DNA from: Metabacillus malikii
GTDB lineage: Bacteria; Bacillota; Bacilli; Bacillales; Bacillaceae
Length of the DNA stretch: 64,000 bases
NCBI RefSeq assembly: GCF_030813355.1
Contig: NZ_JAUSUD010000002.1
Coordinates: forward strand, 294,609-358,608
Reading direction: 5' to 3'
The notes beneath the pieces are model-generated. The model worked only from the letters and a program-made list of their open reading frames with translations, had not been told where the DNA came from and did not search any database. This document shows positions 35,241 through 44,370 of this stretch, piece after piece; positions within the stretch are counted from its first letter, which is position 1, and each line of letters begins with the position of its first letter. Made by a program: the position numbers and the translations under genes.

Positions 35241-35313
35241 GTTTTGTAATTTCAATAAATAATAGATAAAAATAAATGATATTTGTTTGTTTTTCAAAAT
35301 ATGGAGCTATATA

Positions 35314-35373
35314 ATTCACATATTATAGAGGTTATCTACTCCTTACTTTTGATAGTTTCTATAATATGTGAAT
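35314..35373 (+). promoter_or_regulatory. 24-pair hairpin in the cold-shock gene leader
   Basis: ATTCACATATTATAGA (35314-35329) has its perfect inverse at 35358-35373, and the next eight bases on each side also pair if G-T is allowed. The 14-base loop is TACTCCTTACTTTT, whose CTCC can pair with the GGAG of the csp ribosome site 50 bases downstream. A temperature-responsive leader is inferred. Confidence 0.65.
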
Positions 35374-35432
35374 ACTATTTTACCGTGTAAATATAGAGTA
35401 ACATATTAATAAATCTTTTGGAGGTTTCTCTC

Positions 35433-35636
35433 ATGAAAACGACTGGTACTGTAAAATGGTTTAATTCTGAAAAAGGTTTTGGGTTTATCGAAGTTGCAGA
35501 AGGTAACGATGTATTCGTTCACTTCAGTGCTATTACAGGTGAAGGTTTTAAAACTTTAGATGAAGGACAGAAAGTTGAATTCAACATTGTTGAAGGAAAC
35601 CGTGGTCCACAAGCTGAAGACGTTGTAAAATTATAA
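35433..35636 (+). CDS. Cold-shock protein (CspA/CspB family)
   Basis: 67 residues, a single OB-fold with RNP1 KGFGFIEV and RNP2 VFVHFSAI, ending [10 protein letters not shown]. Binds single-stranded RNA/DNA and acts as an RNA chaperone. ATG 35433 has TTGGAGG eight bases upstream; an in-frame ATG-less extension earlier is not needed. Long untranslated leader with strong hairpin. Bacillus has several paralogues (cspB, cspC, cspD), so I give no symbol. Confidence 0.93.
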   Translation: MKTTGTVKWFNSEKGFGFIEVAEGNDVFVHFSAITGEGFKTLDEGQKVEFNIVEGNRGPQAEDVVKL

Positions 35637-35647
35637 GCATACGATAC

Positions 35648-35688
35648 AAGATGCTAGGCTCTAGTAACATGAGCTTAGCATCTTTTTT
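35648..35688 (+). terminator. Terminator of the csp gene
   Basis: AGATGCTA/TAGCATCT with inner GCTC/GAGC stem and six T. Confidence 0.9.
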
Positions 35689-35801
35689 ATTGTCTTTGGA
35701 AATGGCAGACCTATAATAAACTTCATGTTACTGACATAAAGGTTAAATTCGCCATAATTAAATCATTTTTATTATGAATGTTCCGAAATTAATGATGATG
35801 T

Positions 35802-36107
35802 TTATTCTTCTTCCTCAGCAGAATATTGATCATAAAGTTTCTTACAATAAGCTTCGGTTTCTATTATTTCTTCATCCTCTAATGCAAAATCTAATACTTT
35901 GTTCGTCTCTTTTTCAATAAAATCATATTGAACGATTTTTGCATCAGTTTCTTCAACAGCGTAGATGAGCTTAAGTAGCGTTCCGTTTTCGCTATACAGT
36001 TCATCATCTTCGTTAATTTCAAGCGTTAAAACTATTTCAAAACGCTCTCCAGATAAAATTCCGAATGGGTCTTCAAGTTTTTCGATTGTTGCTTCAATGA
36101 TTTTCAA
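35802..36107 (-). CDS. DUF6509-like acidic protein
   Basis: 101 residues. TTG start at 36105-36107 is set by GAGG eight bases ahead and gives KIIEATIEKLEDPFGILSGE after the start residue, the opening typical of a small Bacillaceae family I know as DUF6509. Acidic, strand-rich, then a C-terminal helix ending in EEEE. Function unknown. The longer frame upstream runs into the repeat region and lacks a ribosome site. Confidence 0.72.
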   Translation of the reverse strand: MKIIEATIEKLEDPFGILSGERFEIVLTLEINEDDELYSENGTLLKLIYAVEETDAKIVQYDFIEKETNKVLDFALEDEEIIETEAYCKKLYDQYSAEEEE

Positions 36108-36197
36108 TTTTCTTTCCTCTTTTCTTATGCTTCTTGTTATGTATTCTATCCTTGCCAAGCATATTATAGCCTTTTTTATTAGGACAGCCAACTCATT

Positions 36198-36538
36198 AGG
36201 TTGTTTTCGTAAACATATAAGCAGCTTACTTGGTTGTCGTATTGGGGTGATTACAGCTTGAGTATTCAGTAAGAGGGGGGTGGGTGCTGAGCTTGTCTAA
36301 CTACTTTTTCGGCATCAACAAACAAACTCACATCTCCCTAAGAAAGTCAGCATTGATTCATTCAAATTCATCATGATTTCGAATCTATAGTCGATGCCCC
36401 TCAGTTTGTATGTCAATGGGCAAACTGACTCCGCATTTGGAAAATCTCCGAGTAAACGCCTGTATAATCTCACAATCAGCTCCAACCAACCGATAATGAA
36501 TTAAACGGTAATGAGCGAAATGTTTTAGAAAATAGTCT
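36198..36538 (-). repeat. Dispersed IR element, copy 7 (long form)
   Basis: Left border AGGTTGTTTTCGTAAACAT; right border, read inversely, AGACTATTTTCTAAAACATT. The core contains GGGGGGTGGGTGCTGAGCTTG, the long-form segment CAATGGGCAAACTGACTCCG and CTCACAATCAGCTCCAACCA. No ORF. It lies between a minus-strand gene and the amtB promoter region. Confidence 0.82.
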
Positions 36539-36616
36539 ATAAATAATAGAATATCCCAAATTGTATAGAAGAGCATCTTGTGAATTCAAGTTTCAACTTA
36601 CATTTTTAACAATGTT

Positions 36617-36690
36617 TGTTAGATTATCTGACAAACAATTTTCAGAAATTTTGAAAAACAGGTTGACACGCGATGAAAATCGTATAGAAT
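36617..36690 (+). promoter_or_regulatory. TnrA/GlnR box and promoter of amtB
   Basis: TGTTAGATTATCTGACA at 36617-36633 fits the TGTNA-N7-TNACA consensus of TnrA/GlnR exactly. A SigA promoter TTGACA (36663-36668), 16 bases, TAGAAT (36685-36690) follows. The box centre is about 70 bases above the predicted start, further than the roughly -50 known at nrgA. Confidence 0.75.
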
Positions 36691-36759
36691 AGTAAACAAG
36701 AACACAATGTTATATTTTCTAACATCATATGTTAAGAAAACACAAGGGAGGAAAAATGA

Positions 36760-38025
36760 ATGGATCCGATTTTTTTAATGAATAGCCTTTGGGTTATGCT
36801 AGGTGCAATTTTAGTTATCTTCATGTTAGGTGGATTTATTTTATTAGAAGCAGGATCAACAAGAATGAAAAATGCTGGTCATATAGCTGGTAAAACAATA
36901 TTTACGGTAGGTCTTGCATCATTAGTGTATTGGGCAGTTGGTTATGCTTTCACTTTTGGGGGGAATGGTAATTTCCTTGTTGGATTAACAGACTTCTTTT
37001 ATTCAGGAGCTCAAGCAGAAGATGCGGGACTTTCAACAGCAGTGTTTTTTGTATTCCAATCTGCATTTGCATGTATCTCAATTACGATAGCGTTAGGTGG
37101 CTTTGCGGAGCGAGCTAAATTATCAGTATATTTAATCTTTACGATTTTATTCTCAGCACTCGTTTATCCGGTCATTGCACATTGGATTTGGGGTGGCGGC
37201 TGGTTAGCGGAACATGGTAAGCAAGATTTTGCAGGTTCAACGGTTGTACATTTAACAGGAGCAATGGCTGCTTTTGCAGCAACAATTATTTTAAAACCTC
37301 GGATAGGAAAATACAATAAAGACGGTTCTGCTAATAATATTCAAGGTCATAACCAAGTATATACAGCACTAGGTGTTTTAATTTTATGGGTAGGTTGGTT
37401 TGGTTTTAATGCTGGTAGTACAGTAGCGGTAGATGAAGGGTTCTTTGGATTTGTTGCATTAAATACAAATCTTGCTGCAGGAGCAGGAGCGGTAGCAGCA
37501 CTTATTATTTCATGGTTAGTATTAGGAAAATCTGATGTTCCGACAATGTTAAACGGTGCATTAGCAGGTCTAGTAGCAATTACAGCATCTTGTGCATTTG
37601 TTGACACATGGGCTGCAGTCTTAATTGGCTTCATTGCTGGAATTCTCGTTTTCTATAGTGCAAGATTTTTTGAAAAGAGAAAAATTGACGACCCAATTTT
37701 TGCATTATCTGTCCACGGGGTTGCTGGAATTTGGGGGACATTGTCTACAGGATTCTTCGCAACACCAGAGTTAGCATCTGTAGGTAAGCCTGGATTGTTT
37801 TACGGTGGCGGCTTTGAACAGCTAGGAGTACAGTTCATGGGTGTAGCAGTTTCAGGACTATATGCATTTATTATATCATTTGTCATCCTAGCTATATTAA
37901 AAAAGGTGATGAACGGCTTACGTGTAACGGAAGAAGAGGAAGTTATGGGTCTAGATATGAGTGAGCATGGTAGCTATGGTTATCCTGAAGTTTTCGCTTC
38001 AAAAAACCAAAATGTAGGTTCTTAA
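36760..38025 (+). CDS. amtB: Ammonium transporter AmtB (NrgA)
   Basis: 421 residues, 11 membrane helices. Typical pieces: LGGFILLEAGSTRMKNAGH, GGFAERAKL, HLTGAMAAFAA (first pore His), NLAAGAGAVAALI and SVHGVAGIWGTL (second pore His). It conducts ammonium when nitrogen is scarce. ATG follows GGGAGG. In Bacillus subtilis it is paired with PII gene nrgB (glnK); here a DUF294 nucleotidyltransferase follows, and no PII gene is present in the window. Confidence 0.96.
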   Translation: MDPIFLMNSLWVMLGAILVIFMLGGFILLEAGSTRMKNAGHIAGKTIFTVGLASLVYWAVGYAFTFGGNGNFLVGLTDFFYSGAQAEDAGLSTAVFFVFQSAFACISITIALGGFAERAKLSVYLIFTILFSALVYPVIAHWIWGGGWLAEHGKQDFAGSTVVHLTGAMAAFAATIILKPRIGKYNKDGSANNIQGHNQVYTALGVLILWVGWFGFNAGSTVAVDEGFFGFVALNTNLAAGAGAVAALIISWLVLGKSDVPTMLNGALAGLVAITASCAFVDTWAAVLIGFIAGILVFYSARFFEKRKIDDPIFALSVHGVAGIWGTLSTGFFATPELASVGKPGLFYGGGFEQLGVQFMGVAVSGLYAFIISFVILAILKKVMNGLRVTEEEEVMGLDMSEHGSYGYPEVFASKNQNVGS

Positions 38026-38079
38026 TAAATATTTAATATGATATATTAATAGGCTATAATGAATCCAATACAAAATTAT

Positions 38080-38115
38080 GAAAGAGGAGTATGTCATCTG
38101 GCTACTCCTTCTTTC
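38080..38115 (+). promoter_or_regulatory. Hairpin between amtB and nucleotidyltransferase gene
   Basis: GAAAGAGGAGTA pairs with TACTCCTTCTTTC (one bulged T) around an 11-base loop. No T-run follows, so it probably tunes expression or stability of the downstream gene. Confidence 0.5.
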
Positions 38116-38139
38116 TATATAAATGAGGGAGTGCCTCTC

Positions 38140-39129
38140 ATGTTAAATACGATTAAAACGTATGAAGCGTTAATAAAATGGAAGGAAGCACATCTTTTTG
38201 AGTATGTGAACGATACAGCTTCATTGAATCAGTTCCATGATGAAATCATGATACAAGCTTGCAACATTGCGGTTGAGAAAGTGAAGAAGGTAATTGGAAA
38301 ACCACCGTGCAACTTTGCATGGTTTTTAACTGGAAGTGGTGGACGGGAAGAACAAGGGGTAATAAGTGACCAGGACCACGGAATTGTATTTGAAAGTGAT
38401 TTTTCTGAATCTCAAATATATTTTAAAAAACTCGGAAGCGAGTTAGCTGATGGACTAAAATTTCTCGGTTACCCGTATTGCGATGGGAAAATAATGAGTT
38501 CAAATTCGTTATGGTGTCAATCAATTGATGGTTGGGAGAAGCAACTTAAGACGTGGATGCATGAAATGAATTGGGAAGCGATCAGGTATTTACAAATTTT
38601 CTTTGATTCGAGAACAGTAGTAGGAAACGACCGTTATATCCATCAATTAAAGAAGATGATCGTTATTCATGCCAATCGTAACGGGCAACTATTGAAAAGA
38701 TTCCAGGAAAATATGCAATATTATAAACGTGCTATTGGACCGTTAGGACAATTATTTGTGCAAACGAGTGGTAAGTATGAGGGATGTCTTGATGTGAAAC
38801 AAACAGCCTTTTTACCTTATGTCAATGCGATTAGATTGTTAGCGATTAAAGAAGGAGTCATGGAAACTAGTACAATAAATCGATTAAATAACTTAGTTAA
38901 GCAGCAAATTTACAGAGAAAGCCTTGATGAAGTTCGTAGTCAATTTGTGAAATTGTTAGATTTACGGTTATCAGCACCAACTGCAATTGTAGAATATGAT
39001 GATGGACATTATTTAAATGTTAAAACGCTAAGTAAAGCTCAAAAAAAAGAACTGAAAAAGATATTAAGAGTAGGAAAATTTGTTCACCATTATGCACAAG
39101 CGTTGATAGAAAAAGGTGAGGTAAAATGA
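38140..39129 (+). CDS. DUF294-type putative nucleotidyltransferase
   Basis: 329 residues. The nucleotidyltransferase core GSGGREEQGVISDQDHGIVF (residues about 66-85) has the GS...D-x-D pattern of the GlnD/GlnE-like (DUF294) superfamily; the rest is the helical DUF294_C substrate-binding domain. GlnD and GlnE modify PII and glutamine synthetase, so a nitrogen-signalling role beside amtB is plausible, but the target is unknown. No CBS or cNMP domain is fused. ATG 38140 follows GAGGGAG. The stop overlaps the exonuclease start by four bases (ATGA). Confidence 0.85.
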   Translation: MLNTIKTYEALIKWKEAHLFEYVNDTASLNQFHDEIMIQACNIAVEKVKKVIGKPPCNFAWFLTGSGGREEQGVISDQDHGIVFESDFSESQIYFKKLGSELADGLKFLGYPYCDGKIMSSNSLWCQSIDGWEKQLKTWMHEMNWEAIRYLQIFFDSRTVVGNDRYIHQLKKMIVIHANRNGQLLKRFQENMQYYKRAIGPLGQLFVQTSGKYEGCLDVKQTAFLPYVNAIRLLAIKEGVMETSTINRLNNLVKQQIYRESLDEVRSQFVKLLDLRLSAPTAIVEYDDGHYLNVKTLSKAQKKELKKILRVGKFVHHYAQALIEKGEVK

Positions 39130-39830
39130 CGTTTGATCCGCTATTTTTTCTGAAAGGACTACAGGCGAGAGGGTCAACTGCACAAAGTGGGCAGCATGTT
39201 GCCTATTTGAGACAGTTACAAAGAGAAATGCGGGTTGAGGAAACACTGCATATTCCTTTAACTAGCTTAAATGTCATCGTTTTGGACATCGAAACGACAG
39301 GATTTTATCCTGATAAAGGAGACCAGATTATATCGATTGGTGCGATAAAGGTAAAAGGGGATAAAGTGCTAGAAGACGATTCCTTTTATTCCCTTATAAA
39401 AATAGACAAACCGATACCTCAAGCAATAAGTAAGCTAACAGGTCTAACAGATGAGCAATTAATGGATGCACCTCCATTATCAGAGGTACTTTTTGAATTT
39501 CTGAAATTTGTAAAGGATTATACACTTGTTGCTCATCATGCAAATCACGAAAAGTTGTTCCTGCAAAACGCCTCTTGGCAATTATATCGAGCTCAATTTA
39601 AACATCGCCTGATTGATATGTCCTTTCTATATCGAATTGCCGAACCAAATGAAAACCTTATTACACTTGAGGAGTGTTGTAAACATAATGGTATTGAGAT
39701 TAAGGAAAGACATCATGCCCTATATGATGCCAAACTGACAGCGGCGTTATGGTGTGTATACATTAATAAATTAAATGAGATAGGGTGTACTACACTAAAA
39801 GACTTGTACGAACGGCTGACAATAGAATAA
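39126..39830 (+). CDS. DnaQ/PolC-epsilon-type 3'-5' exonuclease
   Basis: 234 residues. DEDDh exonuclease: motif I VLDIETTGF near residue 52, motif II in the HHANHEK area, motif III HHALYDAKLTA near 200. An N-terminal 45-residue extension precedes the domain. ATG 39126 overlaps the previous stop. The DUF294 and exonuclease genes often occur as a pair (in many bacteria near acetate permease genes), suggesting the exonuclease acts on a small nucleotide or modified product rather than on replicating DNA; this is inference. Confidence 0.88.
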   Translation: MTFDPLFFLKGLQARGSTAQSGQHVAYLRQLQREMRVEETLHIPLTSLNVIVLDIETTGFYPDKGDQIISIGAIKVKGDKVLEDDSFYSLIKIDKPIPQAISKLTGLTDEQLMDAPPLSEVLFEFLKFVKDYTLVAHHANHEKLFLQNASWQLYRAQFKHRLIDMSFLYRIAEPNENLITLEECCKHNGIEIKERHHALYDAKLTAALWCVYINKLNEIGCTTLKDLYERLTIE

Positions 39831-39862
39831 TGGCAGTGAAGATATTAGGACAACGTGAATAA

Positions 39863-39909
39863 CCCTCTAGTGAAAAACGACTATCGTTTCTTTACTTGAG
39901 GGCTTTTTT
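39863..39909 (+). terminator. Terminator of amtB-nucleotidyltransferase-exonuclease
   Basis: CCCTCTAGT/ACTTGAGGG with inner ACG/CGT, then six T. Confidence 0.85.
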
Positions 39910-39956
39910 GCTTATCACACACCTTTTTCGTAAACGATGACTCAAATCTACATTTC

Positions 39957-40010
39957 TTTACAAAAAATGTACAAAATCTTGCAAGTATCTTTACACAGTC
40001 TTTGTACAAT
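39957..40010 (+). promoter_or_regulatory. PhoP-box promoter of the yfkN-type gene
   Basis: Hexamers TTTACA, TGTACA, TTGCAA, TTTACA and TTTGTA start at 39957, 39968, 39979, 39990 and 40001: an exact 11-base step, as in PhoP-activated promoters. TACAAT at 40005-40010 is the -10. No proper -35 is present. Confidence 0.75.
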
Positions 40011-40050
40011 AAATGTGTTGGAGCATATAAAAACGAAAGGTGGAAAAGTA

Positions 40051-43000
40051 ATGAGGAGAAGGATTCGACGGAATTTGAAAAGAAAAATGCTTTATAGTAC
40101 CTTCGCGACTGCACTTGTAGTCTCGATAATGCCATTTCAAAGTTTTGCAACAACTAATGCTAAGGCAACAGAACCTGTGAAAATGGATGTTAGGCTGTTA
40201 GAAACAACCGATATTCATGCTCATATTATGGATTATGATTATTATGGTGATAAGACAAATTCAAATTTTGGGTTAGTAAGAACTGCAACGTTATTAAAAC
40301 AACGCCAAGCAGAGAAGGAAAATACGTTATTAGTTGACAATGGTGATTTAATACAAGGAAATCCATTTGGTGAGTATGTGTTTAAAAATGGATTGAGAGA
40401 TGGTGAAGTGCATCCTATTATTGCAGCGCTGAATCTACTGAACTATGATGCTGCGACTCTTGGAAATCACGAGTTTAACTATGGTTTAGATTTTCTAGAT
40501 GAGACAATGGACGATGCAAATTTTCCTGTAGTAAATGCGAATGTATTTCATGCAAATAATGAAACGGATTATTACTACAAACCATATGAAATTGTTGAGA
40601 AGGATTTCGTTGACAGCAATGGTGACATACATAAGGTGAAAGTAGGGTTTACCGGTTTCGTAACCCCGCAAATTAACGTTTGGGATAAAAAGCATTTAGA
40701 CGGAAAAGTTGTCACAAAAGATATTGTGGAATCAGCAAAAAGGGTAATCCCTGAGATGAAAGAAAATGGCGCAGATTTAGTTGTAGTTATTGCACACTCA
40801 GGTGTAAATACGAGTGAAGGTGTTGCAGGTGCAGAAAATGCAGTTTTTGATTTAACGAAACAAGTTGCAGATATTGACGTTGTAGTTTCGGGTCACCAAC
40901 ACAATACTTTTCCAGGTGATGCCCGTTTTAACGGTGTTGCTGAAATCGACAATGTAAAAGGAACAGTAAATGGTATACCAGTAGTCATGCCTAAAAATTG
41001 GGGAAGTCATCTTGGGATCATCGATTTAGAATTGCAATTACTTGATGAAGAATGGGAGGTTGTCGATTCCCAAGCGACTGCAGAGCCGATTACAGCAGTT
41101 TCTGAGCGTGATAATGAAATGGTAGAAGTCGTAAAGAAAGCCCACAATTCAACATTAGAATATGTTAGACAAAGTGTCGGCTCTACGACAGCACCAATTA
41201 ATAGTTTCTTTTCTTTAGTTCAAGACGATCCTTCTATTCAAATTGTAACAGATGCACAGAAATGGTATGTAGAGGAGAAGTTGAAGGGGACTGAATATGA
41301 AGGAATGCCATTATTATCGGTAGGTGCCCCATTTAAAGCTGGTGGTCGGAATGGCGCTGACTACTACACGAACATACCAAAGGGGAATTTAGCGATAAAA
41401 AATGTTGGTGATTTATACTTGTATGACAATACGATACAAGTCGTTAAAATTACGGGGGCAGACGTAAAAGACTGGTTAGAAATGTCTGCAGGTCAATTTA
41501 ATCAAATCGACCCATCGCAAACAATGGAACAAAATCTTATCAACAATGAGTTTCCTACATTTAATTTTGATGTTATCGACGGTATTACGTATCAAATTGA
41601 TGTAACAAAACCTGCAAAGTATGATACGAGCGGAAACTTAGTTAATAAAGATTCTTCTAGAATTAAAAATATCATGTATGAGGGAAATCCTATCGACTTA
41701 AATAAAGAATTTTTAGTTGTTACAAATAATTACCGTGCATCAGGCGGAGGGAATTTTCCAGGTGACTTACCTTCAAAAATTATTGCTCAATATCCTGATG
41801 AAAATCGCCAAGCCGTAATGAATTATATTATTGAAAAGGGTGAAGTGAATCCTTCAGCTGATCAAAACTGGTCAATTGCTCCGATTTACGGGGATGTTAC
41901 TGTTACTTTTGAATCGTCTCCAAGTGCAAAAGCGTTTGCTGAAGAAGCCGAACAAATTAACTTTGTAGAGGATTTAGACACAGGTTTTAGTAAGTATTCC
42001 TTAAACCTTTCTTCAAATGAATGGGATTTAAAAATCATGCACACAAATGATACACATGCTCATCTAGATAATGTTGCAAGAAGGGTGACAGCTGTCGAAG
42101 AAGCACGTGCATCTGTAGAGAACTCTATATTATTAGATGCAGGAGATGTTTTCTCAGGCACATTATACTTTAATCAATATTTAGGACAAGCCGATTTAGA
42201 ATTTATGAATAAGATGAAATACGATGCAATGGTACCTGGTAACCATGAATTTGATAAAGGTCCATCTGTCTTCGCCGATTTCATTAAGAATGCTAAATTT
42301 CCTATTGTTAGTTCAAATATCGATTACTCAACAGAAGCTTTATTAAGTCCGCTATTTAAAAACGAAATAGGAAGCTCTAAAAATGGTGGAGCGATTTATC
42401 CGGCTAGTATTATAGAAGTAAATGGTGAAGATATAGGTGTTTTAGGTTTAACGACAGAAGATACCACACTATTATCCAATCCAGGCGCGAATCTTGTATT
42501 TGAGGATTATATTGAAAAGGCTAAAATGACGGTTGAACGATTAGAAAGTGAAGGAATAAATAAAATAATTGCCCTTACACATCTAGGCTTTCATTACGAT
42601 AAAAAACTAGCGGAACAAGTTGACGGAATCGATGTGATAGTAGGTGGTCACAGTCATACACTACTTACTGAACCGGTTGTCATCGATGAGGATTCTGAAC
42701 CTACAATTGTCTTGTCTGCTCATGAATATGGTAACTATTTAGGAAATGCAGATGTAACTTTTGATAAAGATGGCGTGTTAACATCTTGGAAGCAACAATT
42801 AATTGATATTAATGCAAAAGATGAGAATGACAAATATGTCATTAGTGAGGATGCAGATACAGCAAATCGTTTAGCGGAGCTAGCAGCACCAATTGAAGAA
42901 CTGAAGCAGCAAATTGTTGGAAAGACTGAAGTATTTTTAAATGGTGAGCGAAATGACGTACGTACAAAAGAAACGAATTTAGGAAATCTTATAACTGATG

Positions 43001-43815
43001 GAATGCTTTGGCGAGCTCAAAAACAAAATACTGGTGCAACAATTGCAATTCAGAACGGTGGCGGAATTAGAGCTTCTATAGAAAAAGGAGATATATCACT
43101 AGGTGATGTTTTAACAGTACTGCCATTCGCAAATACTTTAGTTACGTTAGATTTAACTGGACAGGAAATAATTGACGCACTAGAGAATGGAGTGAGTCAA
43201 GTCGAAGATGGTGCAGGTCGCTTTCCACAGGTATCAGGAATGAAATTCGGTTTTGACCCGGAAAAACCTGCTGGCAACCGTGTACACAGTGTGTTTGTGC
43301 AAACAGAGTCAGGGTACGAAAAAATCAATGTTAACAAAATGTATACTGTAGCAACAAATGCCTTTATCGCTGATGGAGGTGATGGTTATGAATCATTTAA
43401 AGCAGCTAAAGACGACGGAAGGCTTACTGAGTTATTTATACCTGACTTCGATGTATTTCAAGAGTATTTACAAGAAATTGGGACAGTAACGATAACTGAA
43501 GAAAATCGAATTACAATAGGTGTTGCACCAGCTGAAAGCCCAGAAAAACCTGGCAATGATGCTGGAGAAACACCGGTGAATGATACACCAAATGTCGATG
43601 ACAAAACGAATGATAAACCAGCAACAGAACAACAAAAAAATACAACACCTGAAGAATCAAATACATTTGGAAACAAAAATAATGTTAAATTTGGTCAATC
43701 GTTACCAAACACTGCTACAAATGTATTTAATCTGATTGTAATTGGTGCAGTTGTCATAATAGGTGGAATAGCCCTCTATTTGATAAATCGAAAGAGAAAA
43801 CAAGCTCAGGCTTAA
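40051..43815 (+). CDS. yfkN: Wall-anchored double nucleotidase/2',3'-cyclic phosphodiesterase (YfkN type)
   Basis: 1254 residues. Signal peptide after a basic RRRIRRNLKRK stretch. Two full metallophosphoesterase plus 5'-nucleotidase-C modules follow. Module 1 has TTDIHAHIMDYDYYGD, NGDLIQG, GNHEFNYG, SGHQHN and a C-domain with RASGGGNFPG; module 2 has HTNDTHAHLD, DAGDVFSG, GNHEFDKG, GGHSH, NGGGIR and GGDGYESF. A linker rich in Pro, Asn and Asp leads to LPNTA, a hydrophobic segment and NRKRK, a sortase signal. It releases phosphate from extracellular nucleotides and cyclic nucleotides; the PhoP-type promoter fits. ATG follows AAAGGTGG. Confidence 0.92.
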   Translation: MRRRIRRNLKRKMLYSTFATALVVSIMPFQSFATTNAKATEPVKMDVRLLETTDIHAHIMDYDYYGDKTNSNFGLVRTATLLKQRQAEKENTLLVDNGDLIQGNPFGEYVFKNGLRDGEVHPIIAALNLLNYDAATLGNHEFNYGLDFLDETMDDANFPVVNANVFHANNETDYYYKPYEIVEKDFVDSNGDIHKVKVGFTGFVTPQINVWDKKHLDGKVVTKDIVESAKRVIPEMKENGADLVVVIAHSGVNTSEGVAGAENAVFDLTKQVADIDVVVSGHQHNTFPGDARFNGVAEIDNVKGTVNGIPVVMPKNWGSHLGIIDLELQLLDEEWEVVDSQATAEPITAVSERDNEMVEVVKKAHNSTLEYVRQSVGSTTAPINSFFSLVQDDPSIQIVTDAQKWYVEEKLKGTEYEGMPLLSVGAPFKAGGRNGADYYTNIPKGNLAIKNVGDLYLYDNTIQVVKITGADVKDWLEMSAGQFNQIDPSQTMEQNLINNEFPTFNFDVIDGITYQIDVTKPAKYDTSGNLVNKDSSRIKNIMYEGNPIDLNKEFLVVTNNYRASGGGNFPGDLPSKIIAQYPDENRQAVMNYIIEKGEVNPSADQNWSIAPIYGDVTVTFESSPSAKAFAEEAEQINFVEDLDTGFSKYSLNLSSNEWDLKIMHTNDTHAHLDNVARRVTAVEEARASVENSILLDAGDVFSGTLYFNQYLGQADLEFMNKMKYDAMVPGNHEFDKGPSVFADFIKNAKFPIVSSNIDYSTEALLSPLFKNEIGSSKNGGAIYPASIIEVNGEDIGVLGLTTEDTTLLSNPGANLVFEDYIEKAKMTVERLESEGINKIIALTHLGFHYDKKLAEQVDGIDVIVGGHSHTLLTEPVVIDEDSEPTIVLSAHEYGNYLGNADVTFDKDGVLTSWKQQLIDINAKDENDKYVISEDADTANRLAELAAPIEELKQQIVGKTEVFLNGERNDVRTKETNLGNLITDGMLWRAQKQNTGATIAIQNGGGIRASIEKGDISLGDVLTVLPFANTLVTLDLTGQEIIDALENGVSQVEDGAGRFPQVSGMKFGFDPEKPAGNRVHSVFVQTESGYEKINVNKMYTVATNAFIADGGDGYESFKAAKDDGRLTELFIPDFDVFQEYLQEIGTVTITEENRITIGVAPAESPEKPGNDAGETPVNDTPNVDDKTNDKPATEQQKNTTPEESNTFGNKNNVKFGQSLPNTATNVFNLIVIGAVVIIGGIALYLINRKRKQAQA

Positions 43816-43834
43816 CTAATAAACAACATGTGAC

Positions 43835-43873
43835 AAAAACACTAATTCATATTTTTCATGAGTTAGTGTTTTT
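43835..43873 (+). terminator. Terminator of the yfkN-type gene
   Basis: AAAAACACTAATTCAT pairs with ATGAGTTAGTGTTTTT around a short loop. Confidence 0.88.
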
Positions 43874-43930
43874 CTATTCTCATTTTAGGGGAACATTATG
43901 TATAGAAAACAGTAAAGGTAGGTCAGAAAA

Positions 43931-44353
43931 ATGAATTTAACAATTGATTGGAAAGGGAAGATGGGTTTTTCTAGTATTACTCCTTCTGGACATGAAATAA
44001 TAATGGATGCATCGGAGGAAGTTGGTGGTCTAAATAGTGGTGCACGTCCAACTGAACTTCTGTTAAATGCTGTTGCAGGTTGTACAGGAATTGATATTAT
44101 TTCGATTTTACAAAAGATGAGATTAGAGCCAGCATCATTTCAGATAAGTGTTGAGGGAAATCGAGCAGATGAGCACCCGAAGAGATTTACAACTATTCAT
44201 ATTCATTATGCCTTAGAAGGTGATTTACCAGACGCTAAGGTGATCCGCGCAATTGAACTTTCTAAGGACAAGTATTGCTCTGTTTCTCATTCATTGAATG
44301 CTGAGATAACAGTAAGTTATTCAATAAATGGAGTAAAAGGACAAGACATATAG
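43931..44353 (+). CDS. OsmC/Ohr-family protein
   Basis: 140 residues, OsmC-like fold of the YhfA subgroup: strand GHEIIMDASEEVGG, helix RPTELLLNAVAGCTGIDIISIL with the first redox Cys, and DKYCSVSHSLNAEI with the second Cys. Members reduce organic hydroperoxides with thiols; the YhfA subgroup is poorly studied. Monocistronic, ATG 43931, terminator downstream. Confidence 0.87.
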   Translation: MNLTIDWKGKMGFSSITPSGHEIIMDASEEVGGLNSGARPTELLLNAVAGCTGIDIISILQKMRLEPASFQISVEGNRADEHPKRFTTIHIHYALEGDLPDAKVIRAIELSKDKYCSVSHSLNAEITVSYSINGVKGQDI

Positions 44354-44370
44354 TTTAATTGATGTAGGTA

